Shown: positions 1 through 10,943, counted from the stretch's first letter. The stretch is DNA of 64,000 nt from Lachnospiraceae bacterium OF09-6 (GCA_003435055.1 QUMM01000011.1:16482-80481); one strand, 5' to 3'. Numbers and translations: made by a program. The notes: a model not told the origin generated them from the letters alone.

Positions 1-241
1 CATTTTTGTCAAAACAGTACCAGCTTCCATGGATTTTCGTAAATCCTGATTTTGCGTATTTCTTATTGGCATAACGATAACGCAGCTTTCCATTTTTGCT
101 GATCCATTTGCCGGCTGCTTTTTTCACCGTCGCTTCTGCTGAATTCTGCGTTGCCGCCTCGGTTCTGTCCGGCACCAGCAGCAGACTCGTCAGACTCAAA
201 AACAACAGGCAAATGAATACTATTCTTTTACAGTTTTTCAT
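1..241 (-). CDS. N-terminus of exported cell-wall-binding repeat protein (cut by window edge)
   Basis: The first 80 residues of a minus-strand gene are present; the rest lies left of the window. It opens with a typical signal peptide (MKNCKR, a Leu-rich core, then TEAA), followed by a short Ala-rich spacer and the start of aromatic/glycine repeats (WISKNGKLRYRYANKKY, then SWYCFDKN). These resemble the choline-binding/glucan-binding wall repeats in the proteins at 32.7-34.8 kb. I chose the ATG at 241 because GGGAG lies 5 bases before it; an in-frame ATG at 253 has no ribosome site. A strong promoter and a conserved leader hairpin precede it. The catalytic or binding part is not visible, so the function cannot be given. 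Confidence 0.75.
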   Translation of the reverse strand, partial: MKNCKRIVFICLLFLSLTSLLLVPDRTEAATQNSAEATVKKAAGKWISKNGKLRYRYANKKYAKSGFTKIHGSWYCFDKN

Positions 242-273
242 ACTCGCTCCCATATCTCTGTTATATTTTTCCC

Positions 274-315
274 GTAACTGTTCAGTACCCTTCACAGTGG
301 AGTCTGAATAGTTAC
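274..315 (-). repeat. Leader hairpin element, copy 1
   Basis: On the minus strand GTAACTATTCAG pairs with CTGAACAGTTAC (12-base arms, one mismatch). The loop holds CTGTGAAGGGTA. It starts at about the predicted transcription start of the wall-binding protein gene, upstream of its ribosome site. The same element recurs at 6172-6218 and 32504-32549. Confidence 0.75.
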
Positions 316-322
316 TTTTTTT

Positions 323-351
323 ATTATAAATAACTTCTGAAAAATACTCAA
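323..351 (-). promoter_or_regulatory. Sigma-A-type promoter for the wall-binding protein at the left edge
   Basis: TTGAGT (346-351) and TATAAT (323-328) on the minus strand, with a 17-base spacer. Confidence 0.75.
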
Positions 352-420
352 GACACAGGAACAGAGTTTTTAAAAAGCCACTTTTACACGTCCCCAATGG
401 CCCTAGAAGAAATCCTGCGA

Positions 421-458
421 AAACAAAAAAGTGGTGTGGCTCTAAAATGAGCCACACC
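421..458 (-). terminator. Rho-independent terminator of the foldase lipoprotein gene
   Basis: A perfect 10-base stem (433-442 with 449-458) with a six-base loop is followed on the minus strand by TTTTTTGTTTT. It lies 4 bases past the stop codon of the lipoprotein gene. Confidence 0.9.
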
Positions 459-462
459 GATG

Positions 463-1851
463 TTATTCTGCCTCAGACTGTATTTCGCTCTCGGTTTCTT
501 CTGCCACACTCTCCGTCTCACTTGCAGCTTCTGTCACTCCTTCTGTCTCCGAAACAGATTCCGCTTCGCTGATCCCTTCTGTATCTGTACTTGCTTCTGA
601 AGCACTTTCTGTTCCGGTCTCACTCTCGGTTTCTTCCTGCTTCAGGGTGAAGATTTCTTCAAATGTTACCTTATCCCATACTTTTTCATTGATATCAAAG
701 GACTCTGTATCCCATTCTGCAATCTTGTTGTCGTAGAGTTCTTTCTTTCTGTCTTTGATGATCTCTTCTTTTTTCTGATCCGTTGCATCACGGTCAAAGG
801 TACTTACCATCTGCACTACATAGAAGCCATTCTCGCCTTCTACTGGTTCTGATGCGATCTCTCCATCTGACAGGGCATCTGCTGCGTTCTTCAGATTCTC
901 ATTCAGAGTCTCTTCATCTGCACCGTAAGAATAGCTTGTAAGGCTCTTGCTTTCATCTGCTGCCTTGACTGCATCTTCCAGTGTCTCACCACCCTGTACT
1001 GCATCAATGATACCCTGTACAGTCTCTCTGGTCTCTTTCTTTTCTGCACTTTCTTCCGTCTCGGATTCTGTGATATCCTCAGATGTTTCTTCTGAAGCAG
1101 CTTCGCTGGCTGCTTCTGTTTCGCTTGTGGCTTCTGTCTCCGTTTCTGCTACGGTTTCAGATTCGCTTGTGGCTTCTGTTTCTGTCTCTGTTTCACTTAC
1201 GGCTTCTGTTCCTGTCTCTGTTTCGCTTGCGCTTTCATCTGCACTTGTGGCTTCTGTAGCATCTTCTGTCTCGCTCTCAGTCTCCGGAATGGTGAAGTAT
1301 GCATACTGAATGGTCTTCTGTGCTGCTTCTTCATCAGAAACTTCCGTATCTACATCTGCCTCGATTGCTGTTTCCATCTTGCTCTGAATGGTATATAATG
1401 TCAGAATTCTGCTTACCGTCTCTTCAGTAGCAGACATCTCTTTTAATACATCCTTGCTGTTATCTGCAATAAATTGCTTCGCAGCTTCTTCAATCGCAGC
1501 TTTGTCTTCATCTGTCAGTTCCACATTGTAATCACTCATGTGCTGTTCCAGAATCGTCATGTCCTTCAGATCATTCAGGACACTTTCTTTTACAGTCTCA
1601 CCGTAGGCCTGTCCGCTTCCGGTCAGATCCTGCTGGAATACGTTGGTTCCCTCCCCAAACATGGCGCCCAGATAACTCTGTGTCTGTGCCTGGCTGTAAC
1701 GAAGCATAAAGTTTGCTTCTCCCAGCGTCAGCTTGGTATCTCCCATTTTTGCTACAACCTCATCATTTGAAGAAGAACAACCTGTCAGCAGTCCCATCGC
1801 CATGCTCGCACACATACCCGCTGCCAGAATTCGTTTTCCATATTTACTCAT
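463..1851 (-). CDS. PrsA/SurA-like foldase lipoprotein (parvulin-type)
   Basis: 462 residues. The N-terminus has a lipoprotein signal peptide with lipobox LLTGC, so the mature protein should be anchored to the outer face of the membrane. Residues 30-180 look like a SurA/PrsA N-terminal chaperone domain (DEVVAKMGDTKLTLGEANF, then helical segments). Residues about 285-365 resemble a parvulin prolyl isomerase fold (LSDGEIASEPVEGENGFYVV). Two long Ser/Glu/Thr-rich stretches (about 200-275 and 425-460) are inserted in and after the folded part and resemble linkers in other exported proteins of this window. The start has AAGGAG upstream. Likely role is folding of secreted proteins. The isomerase assignment is weaker than the lipoprotein and SurA-N assignment. 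Confidence 0.8.
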   Translation of the reverse strand: MSKYGKRILAAGMCASMAMGLLTGCSSSNDEVVAKMGDTKLTLGEANFMLRYSQAQTQSYLGAMFGEGTNVFQQDLTGSGQAYGETVKESVLNDLKDMTILEQHMSDYNVELTDEDKAAIEEAAKQFIADNSKDVLKEMSATEETVSRILTLYTIQSKMETAIEADVDTEVSDEEAAQKTIQYAYFTIPETESETEDATEATSADESASETETGTEAVSETETETEATSESETVAETETEATSETEAASEAASEETSEDITESETEESAEKKETRETVQGIIDAVQGGETLEDAVKAADESKSLTSYSYGADEETLNENLKNAADALSDGEIASEPVEGENGFYVVQMVSTFDRDATDQKKEEIIKDRKKELYDNKIAEWDTESFDINEKVWDKVTFEEIFTLKQEETESETGTESASEASTDTEGISEAESVSETEGVTEAASETESVAEETESEIQSEAE

Positions 1852-1908
1852 CTTGATTCTCCTTTATATCTCATTCATCATCGGGCCTGCAGCCCATACC
1901 TGTTATCA

Positions 1909-1937
1909 AGTATAGCTCTTTTTCCTCTATGCCGCAA
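1909..1937 (-). promoter_or_regulatory. Probable promoter of the foldase lipoprotein gene
   Basis: TTGCGG (1932-1937), 17-base spacer, TATACT (1909-1914) on the minus strand, about 60 bases before the start codon. Confidence 0.5.
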
Positions 1938-2064
1938 TCATTTTTGTAATCCCGGGACTACTTTCATTCTGGATATCCGCTACTTGACCCCGGAGACAGC
2001 TTGTTTCTTCTTTTCCGCGGACGGTTTAGTTCAATTTTCCCTGTATACAACCGTATACATCTAA

Positions 2065-5000
2065 TTACGAAATCCCTGCAATATCCTCGATCATCTCCCG
2101 TGTCAGTTCCAGCACATCTTTATTATCTTTTGCCGACTTTCTCGGCTTGGTGTACAGGAAATACGGTCTTGTATCGATGACGAACTTCATCTTTCCCTGA
2201 TATTTCTGTACCATCTGTTCGATCTTCTTCGGATCTGCCTGGGTCTTTTCATACATCACAAGCTTAATAAAATCGCCCTTCTGGGTCACTTCTGTAATGA
2301 AGGCCTGATGGGCTTCTGCCTTCAGCCGGGCAATCGACAGAAGATTTTGCACTGCCTTCGGCGGTTCCCCGAAACGATCCAGCAGTTCTTCCAGCATATC
2401 ATCCTGTTCTTCCCGGCTCTCTATCATGGCAATCCGCTTGTAGATATCCAGCTTCTGATATTCATTGCGAATGTATTTATCCGGGATATACGCATCAATA
2501 TCCAGATCCATCACCGTCTCATATTTTTCCTGAATCTGCTGCTCACCTTTCAGCTCCCGGACAGATTCATTCAGCATCTTGCAATACAGATCGTATCCTA
2601 CAGCCTCCATATGTCCATGCTGCGCTTCTCCCAAGAGATTTCCTGCTCCACGGATCTCCAGATCCCGCATGGCAATCTTAAATCCACTTCCCAGTTCTGT
2701 AAATTCACGAATGGCAGAAAGTCTCTTCTCTGCACTTCCTTGAGCATCTTATTGCGTTTATACATGAGAAATGCATAGGCTGTCCGATTGGAACGGCCTA
2801 CACGGCCACGCAGCTGATACAGCTGAGACAGTCCCATGGTATCGGCATCGTGAATAATCATGGTATTGACATTGGAGATATCCAGTCCTGTCTCAATAAT
2901 CGTCGTAGACACCAGTACATCAATGTCACCATTGATAAAGTCATACATGATCCGTTCCAGTTCCCGTTCCTTCATCTGGCCATGTGCAAAGGCCACATTT
3001 GCCTCCGGCACCAGCTTTGCAATGGTATTACTCATCTCCACAATCGTATTGACCCGGTTGTAGACATAATAAACCTGCCCACCCCGATTCAGCTCCCTGC
3101 TAATGGCTTCCCGGATCATCTCTTCGTTATACTCGCACACATAGGTCTGGATCTCTTGTCGTTCATTCGGTGCTTCCTCCAGCACACTCATGTCACGGAT
3201 TCCGATCAGACTCATGTGGAGAGTTCTTGGAATCGGTGTTGCCGTCAACGTCAGCACATCGATATTATTCTTCAGCTGTTTGATCTTTTCTTTATGAGTT
3301 ACACCGAAGCGCTGTTCTTCGTCCACAATCAGCAGGCCAAGATCTTTGAACTTCACATCTTTCGACAACACACGATGGGTACCTATCAGGATATCCACTG
3401 CGCCTTTTTTCAGATCCTCCAGTGTCTTTTTCTGTTCTGCCGGTGTGCGGAAACGGCACAACAGATCTACCCGCACCGGGAAATCCTTCATTCGCTGTAC
3501 AAAGGTATTGTAATGCTGCTGCGCCAGAATCGTAGTTGGAACCAGATACACCACCTGTTTATCCTCCTGCACTGCCTTAAATGCCGCACGGATGGCTACC
3601 TCTGTTTTCCCAAATCCCACATCTCCACAGATCAGACGATCCATGATCTTGGTACTCTCCATGTCCTTCTTGGTATCCGCTATCGCCAGCAGCTGATCAT
3701 CGGTCTCCTCAAACTGGAACATTTCTTCAAACTCTCGCTGCCATACAGTGTCAGGACCATAGACAAATCCCTGCTTTTCCTGTCTGGCCGCATAGAGTTT
3801 CACCAGATCCTGTGCCACGATCTGCACCGCCTTGTGAACACGAGTCTTCGTCTTGTTCCATTCCTGACCCCCCAGCTTATTCAGCTTCGGCGGCTTTGCA
3901 TCTGCACCGGCATATTTCTGGATCACATCGGACTGCGTGGCCAGTACATAGAGATTGCTGCCACCGCTGTATTCAATCTTCATGTAGTCTTTGATGACCT
4001 TATCTACTTCAATCTTCTCAATACCCCGGTAAATGCCCAGTCCATGACTTTCATGCACCACAAAATCGCCCACATTCAGGTCTGTAAAGCTCTGAATTTT
4101 CGTACCTTCATAAGTATGACGTTTCTTTCGTTTTTTCTTTTCTCTTCCAAAAATATCACTTTCTGTCAATACCGCAAAACGGATCAGCGGATATTCATAG
4201 CCATGATGCAGATTGCCATCAGTCACCATGATTTCTCCCGGCTGAATCTCCCGATCCCGGTCATTCGAATAAAAACTGTTCAGCTCATACTCCTGCAGAT
4301 CCGAAGCCAGCCGCTTCGCTCTGGTTCTGGAAGCTGACAGCAATGCTATGCGGTATCCTTCTTTTTTCCACTTCTGCAGATCCTTCACCAGCTGCTCAAA
4401 GCTGTTGTGATAAGAATTCACCGACCGTACCGTCATACTGTAAGTACCGGAAATATTCCATTCATCTCTCGGCACGTCCATAATACACAGGCCCAGACAG
4501 TTTCTCCGATTCAGTCGCCCAATGATCTCCATACAACCATAGAGCAGTTCTGTCTGGGAGGGCAGAATATATCCCTTATTCAGACGATTTTCCATACTCT
4601 CTGCGAATTCTTTTTCTACTGCGGATCCTTCCTGACTGATTCGATTCGGTTCATCCAGAAAAATCATGGCATCTTCTTTTAAATAATCCAGAAAGGATAC
4701 TGTCTTTTGGTAAAAATACGGTACCAGATTATCCAGGCCCTTACGTTCCTGAAGATCCATGAGTTTTTCCTGGATCTCTCCGACCAGCGTTTTAATATGA
4801 AAGGCCTCTTCCGTGCGCATACTCTGCCGGAAAACAGCTTCCTGATTTTTGCCTTCCTGACGAATCTTCTCCATAGCTTTGCTGGCCTGCTCCATACTGA
4901 CCAGCACTTCATTAGCAGGATAGATCCGGATGGAATCCAGATTCTCAATGGATCTCTGGCTTAAGCTGTCAAAACTGCGGATGGAATCAATCTCATCCCC

Positions 5001-5582
5001 CCACAGTTCGATACGAATTGGATTCTCTTCCGTCAGCGGAAACACATCAACAATGCCACCTCGAATAGCAAACTGGCCCACTGCCTCCACCTGAGGCATC
5101 TTCTCGTATCCCATCTCCACCAGCTGCGCAGATAACTTCTGCAGATCCAGGCTGCTGTCATTCTGAAACTCCAGTACATGCTCCTGCACATAGGCAAGCG
5201 GCAGAATCCGTTCCATACAGGCTGAAAGTGTGGCAATCACCGTGATATCTTCCTCTTCCATAAGGCTTTTTTGCACCATCATCCTCTGCATGCCGATCTG
5301 GTGGCTCTGGATATCCGCATTATAAAACATCAGGTCACGAGCCGGATAAATCAGTACATTTCGATCAAAGAACCGATAATTTTCGTAGATTTCTCTGGCA
5401 CGCAGATCGCTGTAGGTCAGAATCAGTTTCTGACCATAATTTTCTCCGATGCAATATATAAAATGTGACTTTTGGGAATCAATGCATCCAGATACCTGCA
5501 GCACCCCCTGGTTCTTCTTTATTCTTTCCTTTATCTGTCCATATTCTTCCAGACTGTCCAGTGGTGCCGTGAAAGCTCTCAT
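2065..5582 (-). CDS. mfd: Mfd transcription-repair coupling factor, interrupted by one frameshift
   Basis: Mfd strips RNA polymerase stalled at DNA lesions and recruits UvrA. The reading frame holds the N-terminal UvrB-like region, the polymerase-interaction segment ([20 protein letters not shown]), Walker A ([11 protein letters not shown]), the DEEQ box ([11 protein letters not shown]), helicase motifs through QLRGRVGRS, and the C-terminal TRCF domain. The frame breaks near 2733. On the minus strand GAAGTGCAGAGAAG would read correctly as GAAGTGGCAGAGAAG, and one missing G moves the last 220 residues to another frame. Restored length is about 1172 residues, normal for Mfd. The pth stop lies 3 bases before its start, so the two are cotranscribed. 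I treat the break as a probable sequence error. Confidence 0.93.
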
Positions 5583-5585
5583 ATC

Positions 5586-6155
5586 TTATACCTTCCTGTT
5601 AAACTCATTCATTGCCTTCTCTGCATCCCCGCAGATCATCATAACTGCTGCGTCTGCAGCTCGTTTTTTGGCATTTTCTATCTCATATTTATCATCGCCG
5701 GTGAAATGCCCCAGTACATAATCTGCCAGATCATAGCCCACTGGCTTTTCTCCTACCCCAACTTTAATACGCGGGAATTCCTGACCTCCCAGATGCTGGA
5801 TGATACTTTTGATTCCATTATGTCCACCGGCACTTCCCTTTAAACGTATGCGGATCTGTCCCGGATTCAGACTGATATCATCGTAAATAATGATCAGTTC
5901 TGTTGTCTCATCAATCTTATAAAAATCCACCAGTTCTCGGACACTCTCTCCGCTTAGGTTCATATAAGTCTGTGGCTTGGCCAGAATCACTTTCTGTCCT
6001 TCTATGATGCCCTTTCCGATCAGTGCCTTATGTTTCTTTGTCTCTATCTCAATCCGGTAACGGTCAGCCAGTACATCCACCGTATCAAATCCCACATTAT
6101 GTCTGGTGTTGGCATATTCTCTTCCTGGATTTCCCAGTCCTGCAATAATGTACAT
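5586..6155 (-). CDS. pth: Peptidyl-tRNA hydrolase
   Basis: 189 residues, full length for Pth. It frees tRNA from peptidyl-tRNAs dropped by ribosomes. Family signatures are visible: GLGNPGREYANTRHNVGF with the catalytic His at the HNVGF segment, KPQTYMNLSGESV, and GSAGGHNGIKSI. It is the first gene of a pth-mfd operon, with its own promoter at 6245-6273 and a conserved hairpin in the leader. The start is preceded by GAGGAG. Confidence 0.96.
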   Translation of the reverse strand: MYIIAGLGNPGREYANTRHNVGFDTVDVLADRYRIEIETKKHKALIGKGIIEGQKVILAKPQTYMNLSGESVRELVDFYKIDETTELIIIYDDISLNPGQIRIRLKGSAGGHNGIKSIIQHLGGQEFPRIKVGVGEKPVGYDLADYVLGHFTGDDKYEIENAKKRAADAAVMMICGDAEKAMNEFNRKV

Positions 6156-6171
6156 CTTTTCTCCTCATTTC

Positions 6172-6218
6172 GTAACTGTTCAGCACCTTCACAGATACAG
6201 CCGGTTCTGAACAGTTAC
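6172..6218 (-). repeat. Leader hairpin element, copy 2
   Basis: Perfect 12-base arms, GTAACTGTTCAG and CTGAACAGTTAC, enclose CTGTATCTGTGAAGG on the minus strand. It lies between the pth promoter and the pth ribosome site. Same element as 274-315 and 32504-32549. Confidence 0.85.
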
Positions 6219-6244
6219 CTCTTTTCTGTTATCTCATAAAGATT

Positions 6245-6273
6245 ATCATAGCATATAACGCAGAATGTGCCAA
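6245..6273 (-). promoter_or_regulatory. Promoter of pth-mfd
   Basis: TTGGCA (6268-6273), 17-base spacer, TATGAT (6245-6250) on the minus strand. Confidence 0.65.
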
Positions 6274-6280
6274 GGCACAG

Positions 6281-6313
6281 AAAAAAGAACCCCGCCACTT
6301 TCTGACGGGGTTC
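6281..6313 (-). terminator. Terminator after spoVG
   Basis: GAACCCCG (6287-6294) pairs with CGGGGTTC (6306-6313). On the minus strand it is followed by six T residues (6281-6286). It sits 8 bases past the spoVG stop. Confidence 0.9.
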
Positions 6314-6320
6314 CTTTTTC

Positions 6321-6599
6321 TTATTCCTCAGCTGCTGTTTCTTCTTCGGCAACCGCCTCATATTTTTCCAGAATGATCTTCTGGATCTTCTCTCTTGTAG
6401 CTGAATTAATCGGATGTGCAATATCCTTATACTCTCCATCGGATGCCTTTCTGCTTGGCATGGCGATGAATAATCCCTTTTCGCCTTCAATTACTTTTAT
6501 ATCATGAACTACAAATTCATCATCAATGGTAATGGAAACCACTGCCTTCATCTTTCCTTCTTTTGCTACTTTGCGAACTCTTACATCTGTGATAATCAT
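6321..6599 (-). CDS. spoVG: SpoVG RNA/DNA-binding regulator
   Basis: 92 residues. It matches SpoVG almost throughout: [41 protein letters not shown] and [12 protein letters not shown]. It ends in an acidic Glu/Ala tail. SpoVG is a small conserved nucleic-acid-binding regulator linked to sporulation, septation and envelope functions in Firmicutes. It follows glgD by 51 bases with no terminator between, so it may share the glgC-glgD transcript. The start has GAGGG upstream. Confidence 0.95.
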   Translation of the reverse strand: MIITDVRVRKVAKEGKMKAVVSITIDDEFVVHDIKVIEGEKGLFIAMPSRKASDGEYKDIAHPINSATREKIQKIILEKYEAVAEEETAAEE

Positions 6600-6650
6600 A
6601 AATCTACCCTCTCATTTTTTGCTTTTGTATGAAAAAACGAATCTGCTTCC

Positions 6651-7769
6651 TTACAGGATATATCGTTCGTTTTTTTCCACTACAATTCTGATTCCCTCTT
6701 TTTCAATATAAGAGGAATCTGCCTGTATCGTTCCTCTGCTTTCCACGATACAGTTCTCAATATGTGTATGATCTCCAATATACACGTCATTCAGGATAAT
6801 GGAGTTCTTAATGGTACAGTCATTTCCTACATATACTTTTTTGAACAGTACACTATTCTCCACCGTTCCATTGATGATACAGCCTGACGATACCAGACTG
6901 TTCTTCACTGCTGCACCCGGATTATACTTGGCCGGAGGCAGGTCCTCGATTCTAGAATACACATTCGGATACTGCCGGAAAAAATAATCCCGGATGGCCG
7001 GCTTAAGAAAATCCATATTTGTCTGGTAATAGGCATCTACTGTAGAAATGTTTCTCCAGTAAGTATCCATACGATATCCATACATCCTCTTCAAAGTACG
7101 GTATGGAACCAGAATATCCTTTACAAAATCAAACCGATTCTGCTGCTGCGCTTTTTCCAGCAGCTCAATCAGCAGCCGTCTTCGAATAATATAGATTCCT
7201 GTAGATACCATATCACCATGGGCACTGTCCGGTTTCTCCTCGAAATCGGTAATCTTGCCGTCCGGATTCATTCTGACAACTCCAAATCTGGTGATATTAT
7301 CTCCCTGCGGAAGATTGCTGCATACTACCGTAATATCTGCCTTTTTCTCAATATGATACTCCAGAACACGTCCATAATCCAGCTTGTAGACGCCATCTCC
7401 TGAAGCAATCACTACGTATGGTTCATGACACTGTCTCAGGAAATCCAGATTCTGCGCAATAGCATCTGCCGTTCCCCGGTACCAGCTGTCATTCTCCACG
7501 GTAATCGTTGGGGTGAATACATACAGACCACCCTGCTTCCGTCCGAAATCCCACCATTTAGAAGAACTTAAATGTTCATTCAGAGATCTGGAATTGTACT
7601 GCGTCAGAACGGCTACTTTCTGAATGCCAGAATTGGTCATATTACTCAGTGCAAAATCTATACTTCGGTAACTTCCTGCCACAGGCATTGCCGCAATCGC
7701 TCTTTTATAAGATAACTCCTGCATCTTTTCGCTGTTCCCGCCAGCTAAAATAATTCCAACTGCCCTCAT
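6651..7769 (-). CDS. glgD: GlgD, glucose-1-phosphate adenylyltransferase non-catalytic-type subunit
   Basis: 372 residues. It has the nucleotidyltransferase fold ([20 protein letters not shown]) but lacks the classical GxGxRLxPLT loop of catalytic GlgC. The C-terminus is a left-handed beta helix of hexapeptide repeats ([20 protein letters not shown]). In Firmicutes GlgD pairs with GlgC in a heteromeric ADP-glucose pyrophosphorylase and modulates it. Its ATG overlaps the glgC stop by 4 bases (ATGA), so translation is coupled. Confidence 0.94.
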   Translation of the reverse strand: MRAVGIILAGGNSEKMQELSYKRAIAAMPVAGSYRSIDFALSNMTNSGIQKVAVLTQYNSRSLNEHLSSSKWWDFGRKQGGLYVFTPTITVENDSWYRGTADAIAQNLDFLRQCHEPYVVIASGDGVYKLDYGRVLEYHIEKKADITVVCSNLPQGDNITRFGVVRMNPDGKITDFEEKPDSAHGDMVSTGIYIIRRRLLIELLEKAQQQNRFDFVKDILVPYRTLKRMYGYRMDTYWRNISTVDAYYQTNMDFLKPAIRDYFFRQYPNVYSRIEDLPPAKYNPGAAVKNSLVSSGCIINGTVENSVLFKKVYVGNDCTIKNSIILNDVYIGDHTHIENCIVESRGTIQADSSYIEKEGIRIVVEKNERYIL

Positions 7770-9040
7770 GCTTCGTCACCATCCTTTATGATTGATTCGC
7801 CGCTCTCTAATATGCCTTCAGGATAATCCGCAGCTTCTGTTTTTCCGATAATCGCTGTATTTTTTCCGATTCGGACACCTGCCGGAATCACGCTGTCTTC
7901 TCCTATCGTAACCAGACCATCTGTATAAACTTCAGGCTTGTACCGATTCGGCTTCTCTTCACCGCAGCCCAGTACACATCCTGCTCCTACTCTGGTATTC
8001 TCTGCAATAATCGCCTTTTCCACTACTGCATTTTCTTCTATCACGGTGCCTTTCATAATGATCGAATCCTTTACTACCGCACCTTTTTGAATCACAACCC
8101 CTGCACCTATGATGGAATTCTCCACCCGTCCGCAGATCTCTGTGCCATCTCCGATAATGCAGCGGTGAATCTGAGCATCCTCTGAAATATACTGTGGCGG
8201 TATAATATCACCGCTGGTGTAGATCTTCCAGAATTCTTCATATAGATTGAACTCTGGGATAATGTCGATCAGTTCCATATTGGCTTCCCAGTAGGAACTT
8301 AACGTTCCCACATCCTTCCAATAGCCATTGTACTCATAGGCCACCATCTTCTGTCCCTGCGCTCTGCAATATGGGATAATATGTTTGCCGAAGTCGCACT
8401 CCGGTACATCCTTATTCGCCAGTAATGCTTCTTTTAAGACACTCCAGGTAAATATGTAGATTCCCATGGATGCCAGATTACTCTTTGGCTCCTCTGGCTT
8501 CTCCTGGAACTCGGTAATGCGGCTGGTCTCATCCGTCACTACCACTCCAAAACGACTGGCCTCCTCCCATGGTACCGGCATAACAGCCAGACTAACTGCC
8601 GCCTGACTTGCCTTGTGGAAATCCAGCATCACTTCATAATCCATCTTATAGATATGATCTCCACCGAGAATCAGTACATATTCCGGATGAAACATCTCTA
8701 TATAATTCAGGTTCTGATAAATCGCATTGGCTGTTCCTGTATACCATTCGGTATCCACCGGTTTCTCATACGGAGGCAGTATACTGACTCCTCCAATATT
8801 CCGGTCCAGATCCCACGGAATACCAATTCCGATATGGGTATTCAGCCTCAATGGCTGATATTGTGTCAGAACCCCTACAGTATCTACTCCTGAATTAATA
8901 CAATTGCTTAACGGAAAATCAATGATCCTGTATTTTCCGCCAAACGTAACGGCCGGTTTTGCAACCTTTGATGTCAGTACCCCAAGGCGGCTGCCCTGCC
9001 CTCCGGCCAAAAGCATGGCAATCATTTCTTTTTTAATCAC
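7766..9040 (-). CDS. glgC: GlgC, glucose-1-phosphate adenylyltransferase
   Basis: 424 residues. It makes ADP-glucose from ATP and glucose-1-phosphate for glycogen synthesis in the cytoplasm. The catalytic loop [12 protein letters not shown], the [20 protein letters not shown] segment, [10 protein letters not shown] and a C-terminal hexapeptide-repeat domain are all present. The start is the GTG at 9040, with AGAGGTGAT just upstream; an in-frame ATG at 9025 is the alternative. It is the first gene of a glgC-glgD(-spoVG) unit. Confidence 0.95.
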   Translation of the reverse strand: MIKKEMIAMLLAGGQGSRLGVLTSKVAKPAVTFGGKYRIIDFPLSNCINSGVDTVGVLTQYQPLRLNTHIGIGIPWDLDRNIGGVSILPPYEKPVDTEWYTGTANAIYQNLNYIEMFHPEYVLILGGDHIYKMDYEVMLDFHKASQAAVSLAVMPVPWEEASRFGVVVTDETSRITEFQEKPEEPKSNLASMGIYIFTWSVLKEALLANKDVPECDFGKHIIPYCRAQGQKMVAYEYNGYWKDVGTLSSYWEANMELIDIIPEFNLYEEFWKIYTSGDIIPPQYISEDAQIHRCIIGDGTEICGRVENSIIGAGVVIQKGAVVKDSIIMKGTVIEENAVVEKAIIAENTRVGAGCVLGCGEEKPNRYKPEVYTDGLVTIGEDSVIPAGVRIGKNTAIIGKTEAADYPEGILESGESIIKDGDEA

Positions 9041-9097
9041 CTTATCACCTCTTGCTGTTATTTTACGTAGTCCCTCTCATGGATAATTTGTAGATTT

Positions 9098-9126
9098 ATT
9101 ATATCACAGCATTCCTGTTTCGTGAA
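9098..9126 (-). promoter_or_regulatory. Promoter of glgC
   Basis: TTCACG (9121-9126), 17-base spacer, TATAAT (9098-9103) on the minus strand. Confidence 0.65.
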
Positions 9127-9391
9127 CATTTTTTACAATAAATCCATTTTTTTTTATGTTCTTTTATATATTTCGTCTTTGTTTATTCTACATTTTTCTA
9201 CAAAATGCGTCTTTTTTCCGCATCTTTTGTAATTACACGCCAAATCTGCTTCTGCTTTTTTGTTTAATTTATACTATTTCCCCCACTACACTTTCTTTTT
9301 TTCAGGATTTGCGGTATGATAAAAGCGTTGTATGTGTTCTGTATCTTCACAGATTCAGGACAAAATTAAATCATTTGAAGGAGATTTCTTT
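9127..9391. other. AT-rich divergent intergenic region, glgC / murC
   Basis: T-rich spacer between the glgC promoter and murC. On the plus strand TATGAT at 9315-9320 is the best -10 candidate for murC, without a convincing -35. A weak stem (AAAATGCG with CGCATCTTTT near 9205-9230) is present. I see no gene. Confidence 0.4.
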
Positions 9392-10777
9392 ATGTATAAG
9401 ATAGATTTTCAGTCACCGGTTCATGTACATTTCATCGGAATCGGCGGCATCAGCATGAGCGGTCTGGCTGCTATTCTTCTGGATCGTGGTTTCACGGTAT
9501 CTGGTTCTGACCGTGGAGAGTCCGACCTGACCAAATGGCTGACTTCCTCCGGAGCAAAGATTTTCTACGGACAGAAAGCCGAAAATATCGAAGACAGTAT
9601 CGATCTGGTGGTTTATACCGCTGCGATTCATCCGGATAATCCAGAATATACAGAATGCGTCAGAAGAGGCCTTCCAATGCTGACCCGTGCTGAGCTTCTG
9701 GGACAGCTGATGACTAATTATCAGTTGCCGATTGCCATATCCGGTACCCACGGCAAGACCACCACGACTTCTATGGTATCCCATATTCTGCTGGCCGCAG
9801 ATACGGATCCAACCATTTCCGTTGGCGGTATTCTTCCTGCTATTCATGGTAATATCCGTGTCGGTTCTGATCGTATTTTTGTAACAGAAGCCTGTGAATA
9901 TACCAACAGTTTTCTTGACTTTTTCCCAAAGATCAGCATCATCCTGAATATCGATGCGGACCATCTGGATTTCTTTAAAGATCTGGATGATATCCGTCAC
10001 TCATTCCGACTCTTTGCAGAAAAACTTCCGTCTGACGGAATTCTGATTATTAACAAAGCGATTCCAAATGTGGAAGCCATCACAAGCGGTCTGAACTGTA
10101 AGGTAGTTTACTATGATATGAATGCTTCTGCACAGGCTGACTACTATGCCGCAAATATTTCTTACGATGCACTGGCCTGTGGCTCTTTCGATCTGATGCA
10201 TGGTTCTGAAAATATGGGACATTTTGTACTCCATGTTCCAGGCAGCCACAATGTGGATAACGCTGTTGCTGCACTGGCTCTGGCAGACCTGATTGGAATT
10301 CCTGTTGTAGATATGCAAAAGGGTCTGAATGAGTTCGGCGGTACCGAACGTCGCTTCCAGCACAAGGGCGAAATCGGTGGTGTCACCATTGTAGACGACT
10401 ATGCTCATCATCCAACTGAGATCCGTGCCACACTCCAGGCCGCACAGAAGTGCGAACATCACACTCTGTGGTGCGTCTTCCAGCCCCACACCTACACCAG
10501 AACAAAGGCTTTGATGGATGACTTTGCCTCTGCCCTTTCTCTGGCTGATAAGGTGGTTCTGGCTGACATCTATGCAGCCAGAGAGACCGACACACTGGGA
10601 ATCAGTTCCCGGACTCTTCAACAGAAACTGCTGGATCTTGGCTGCGAAGCTTACTATTTTCCATCTTTTGATGAAATTGAAACATTTTTACTGGAAAATT
10701 GTACTCAGGGCGATTTGTTGATAACTATGGGTGCCGGAGATATTGTAAAAGTGGGCGAAAACCTGTTAGGGAAATAA
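9392..10777 (+). CDS. murC: MurC, UDP-N-acetylmuramate--L-alanine ligase
   Basis: 461 residues. It adds L-alanine to UDP-MurNAc, the first amino-acid step of the peptidoglycan stem. The N-terminal Rossmann motif HFIGIGGISMSGLA, the ATP loop GTHGKTTTT (residues 118-126), the central E-A-C-E-Y metal/substrate region, and VDDYAHHPTEI of the C-terminal Mur ligase domain are visible. I chose ATG 9392 because GAAGGAG precedes it; a longer in-frame start at 9332 lacks a ribosome site and adds sequence unlike MurC. Confidence 0.96.
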   Translation: MYKIDFQSPVHVHFIGIGGISMSGLAAILLDRGFTVSGSDRGESDLTKWLTSSGAKIFYGQKAENIEDSIDLVVYTAAIHPDNPEYTECVRRGLPMLTRAELLGQLMTNYQLPIAISGTHGKTTTTSMVSHILLAADTDPTISVGGILPAIHGNIRVGSDRIFVTEACEYTNSFLDFFPKISIILNIDADHLDFFKDLDDIRHSFRLFAEKLPSDGILIINKAIPNVEAITSGLNCKVVYYDMNASAQADYYAANISYDALACGSFDLMHGSENMGHFVLHVPGSHNVDNAVAALALADLIGIPVVDMQKGLNEFGGTERRFQHKGEIGGVTIVDDYAHHPTEIRATLQAAQKCEHHTLWCVFQPHTYTRTKALMDDFASALSLADKVVLADIYAARETDTLGISSRTLQQKLLDLGCEAYYFPSFDEIETFLLENCTQGDLLITMGAGDIVKVGENLLGK

Positions 10778-10820
10778 TTATCCACATTATCCACATGTTT
10801 ATACACAGTTTTGTGTATAG
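10778..10820 (+). promoter_or_regulatory. DnaA-box cluster A
   Basis: Three exact TTATNCACA boxes: TTATCCACA at 10778-10786 and 10787-10795, and TTATACACA at 10799-10807. There is also a one-mismatch box on the opposite strand at 10812-10820. They begin at the base after the murC stop and partly form the murC terminator stem. Confidence 0.75.
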
Positions 10821-10840
10821 AAACATGTGGATTTTTTTTG
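10789..10840 (+). terminator. Terminator after murC
   Basis: ATCCACATGTTT-ATACACA folds on TGTGTATAGAAACATGTGGAT (about 19 base pairs with one bulge), followed by TTTTTTTT at 10832-10839. Confidence 0.85.
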
Positions 10841-10943
10841 CCTTTTTTCTTTTTCTACAGAAATCGACTCACTTCGACTTTTCCCCGTAAATACAATGTT
10901 TTTTCGACTTTCAGAATTTTTCGTACAATTCCGACATTTTAAT

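Noticed and set aside
2850..4337. Long plus-strand open frame (495 residues) opposite mfd
   Set aside because: It is antisense to conserved helicase sequence, has a Cys/His/Leu-rich composition typical of a shadow frame, and has no ribosome site.
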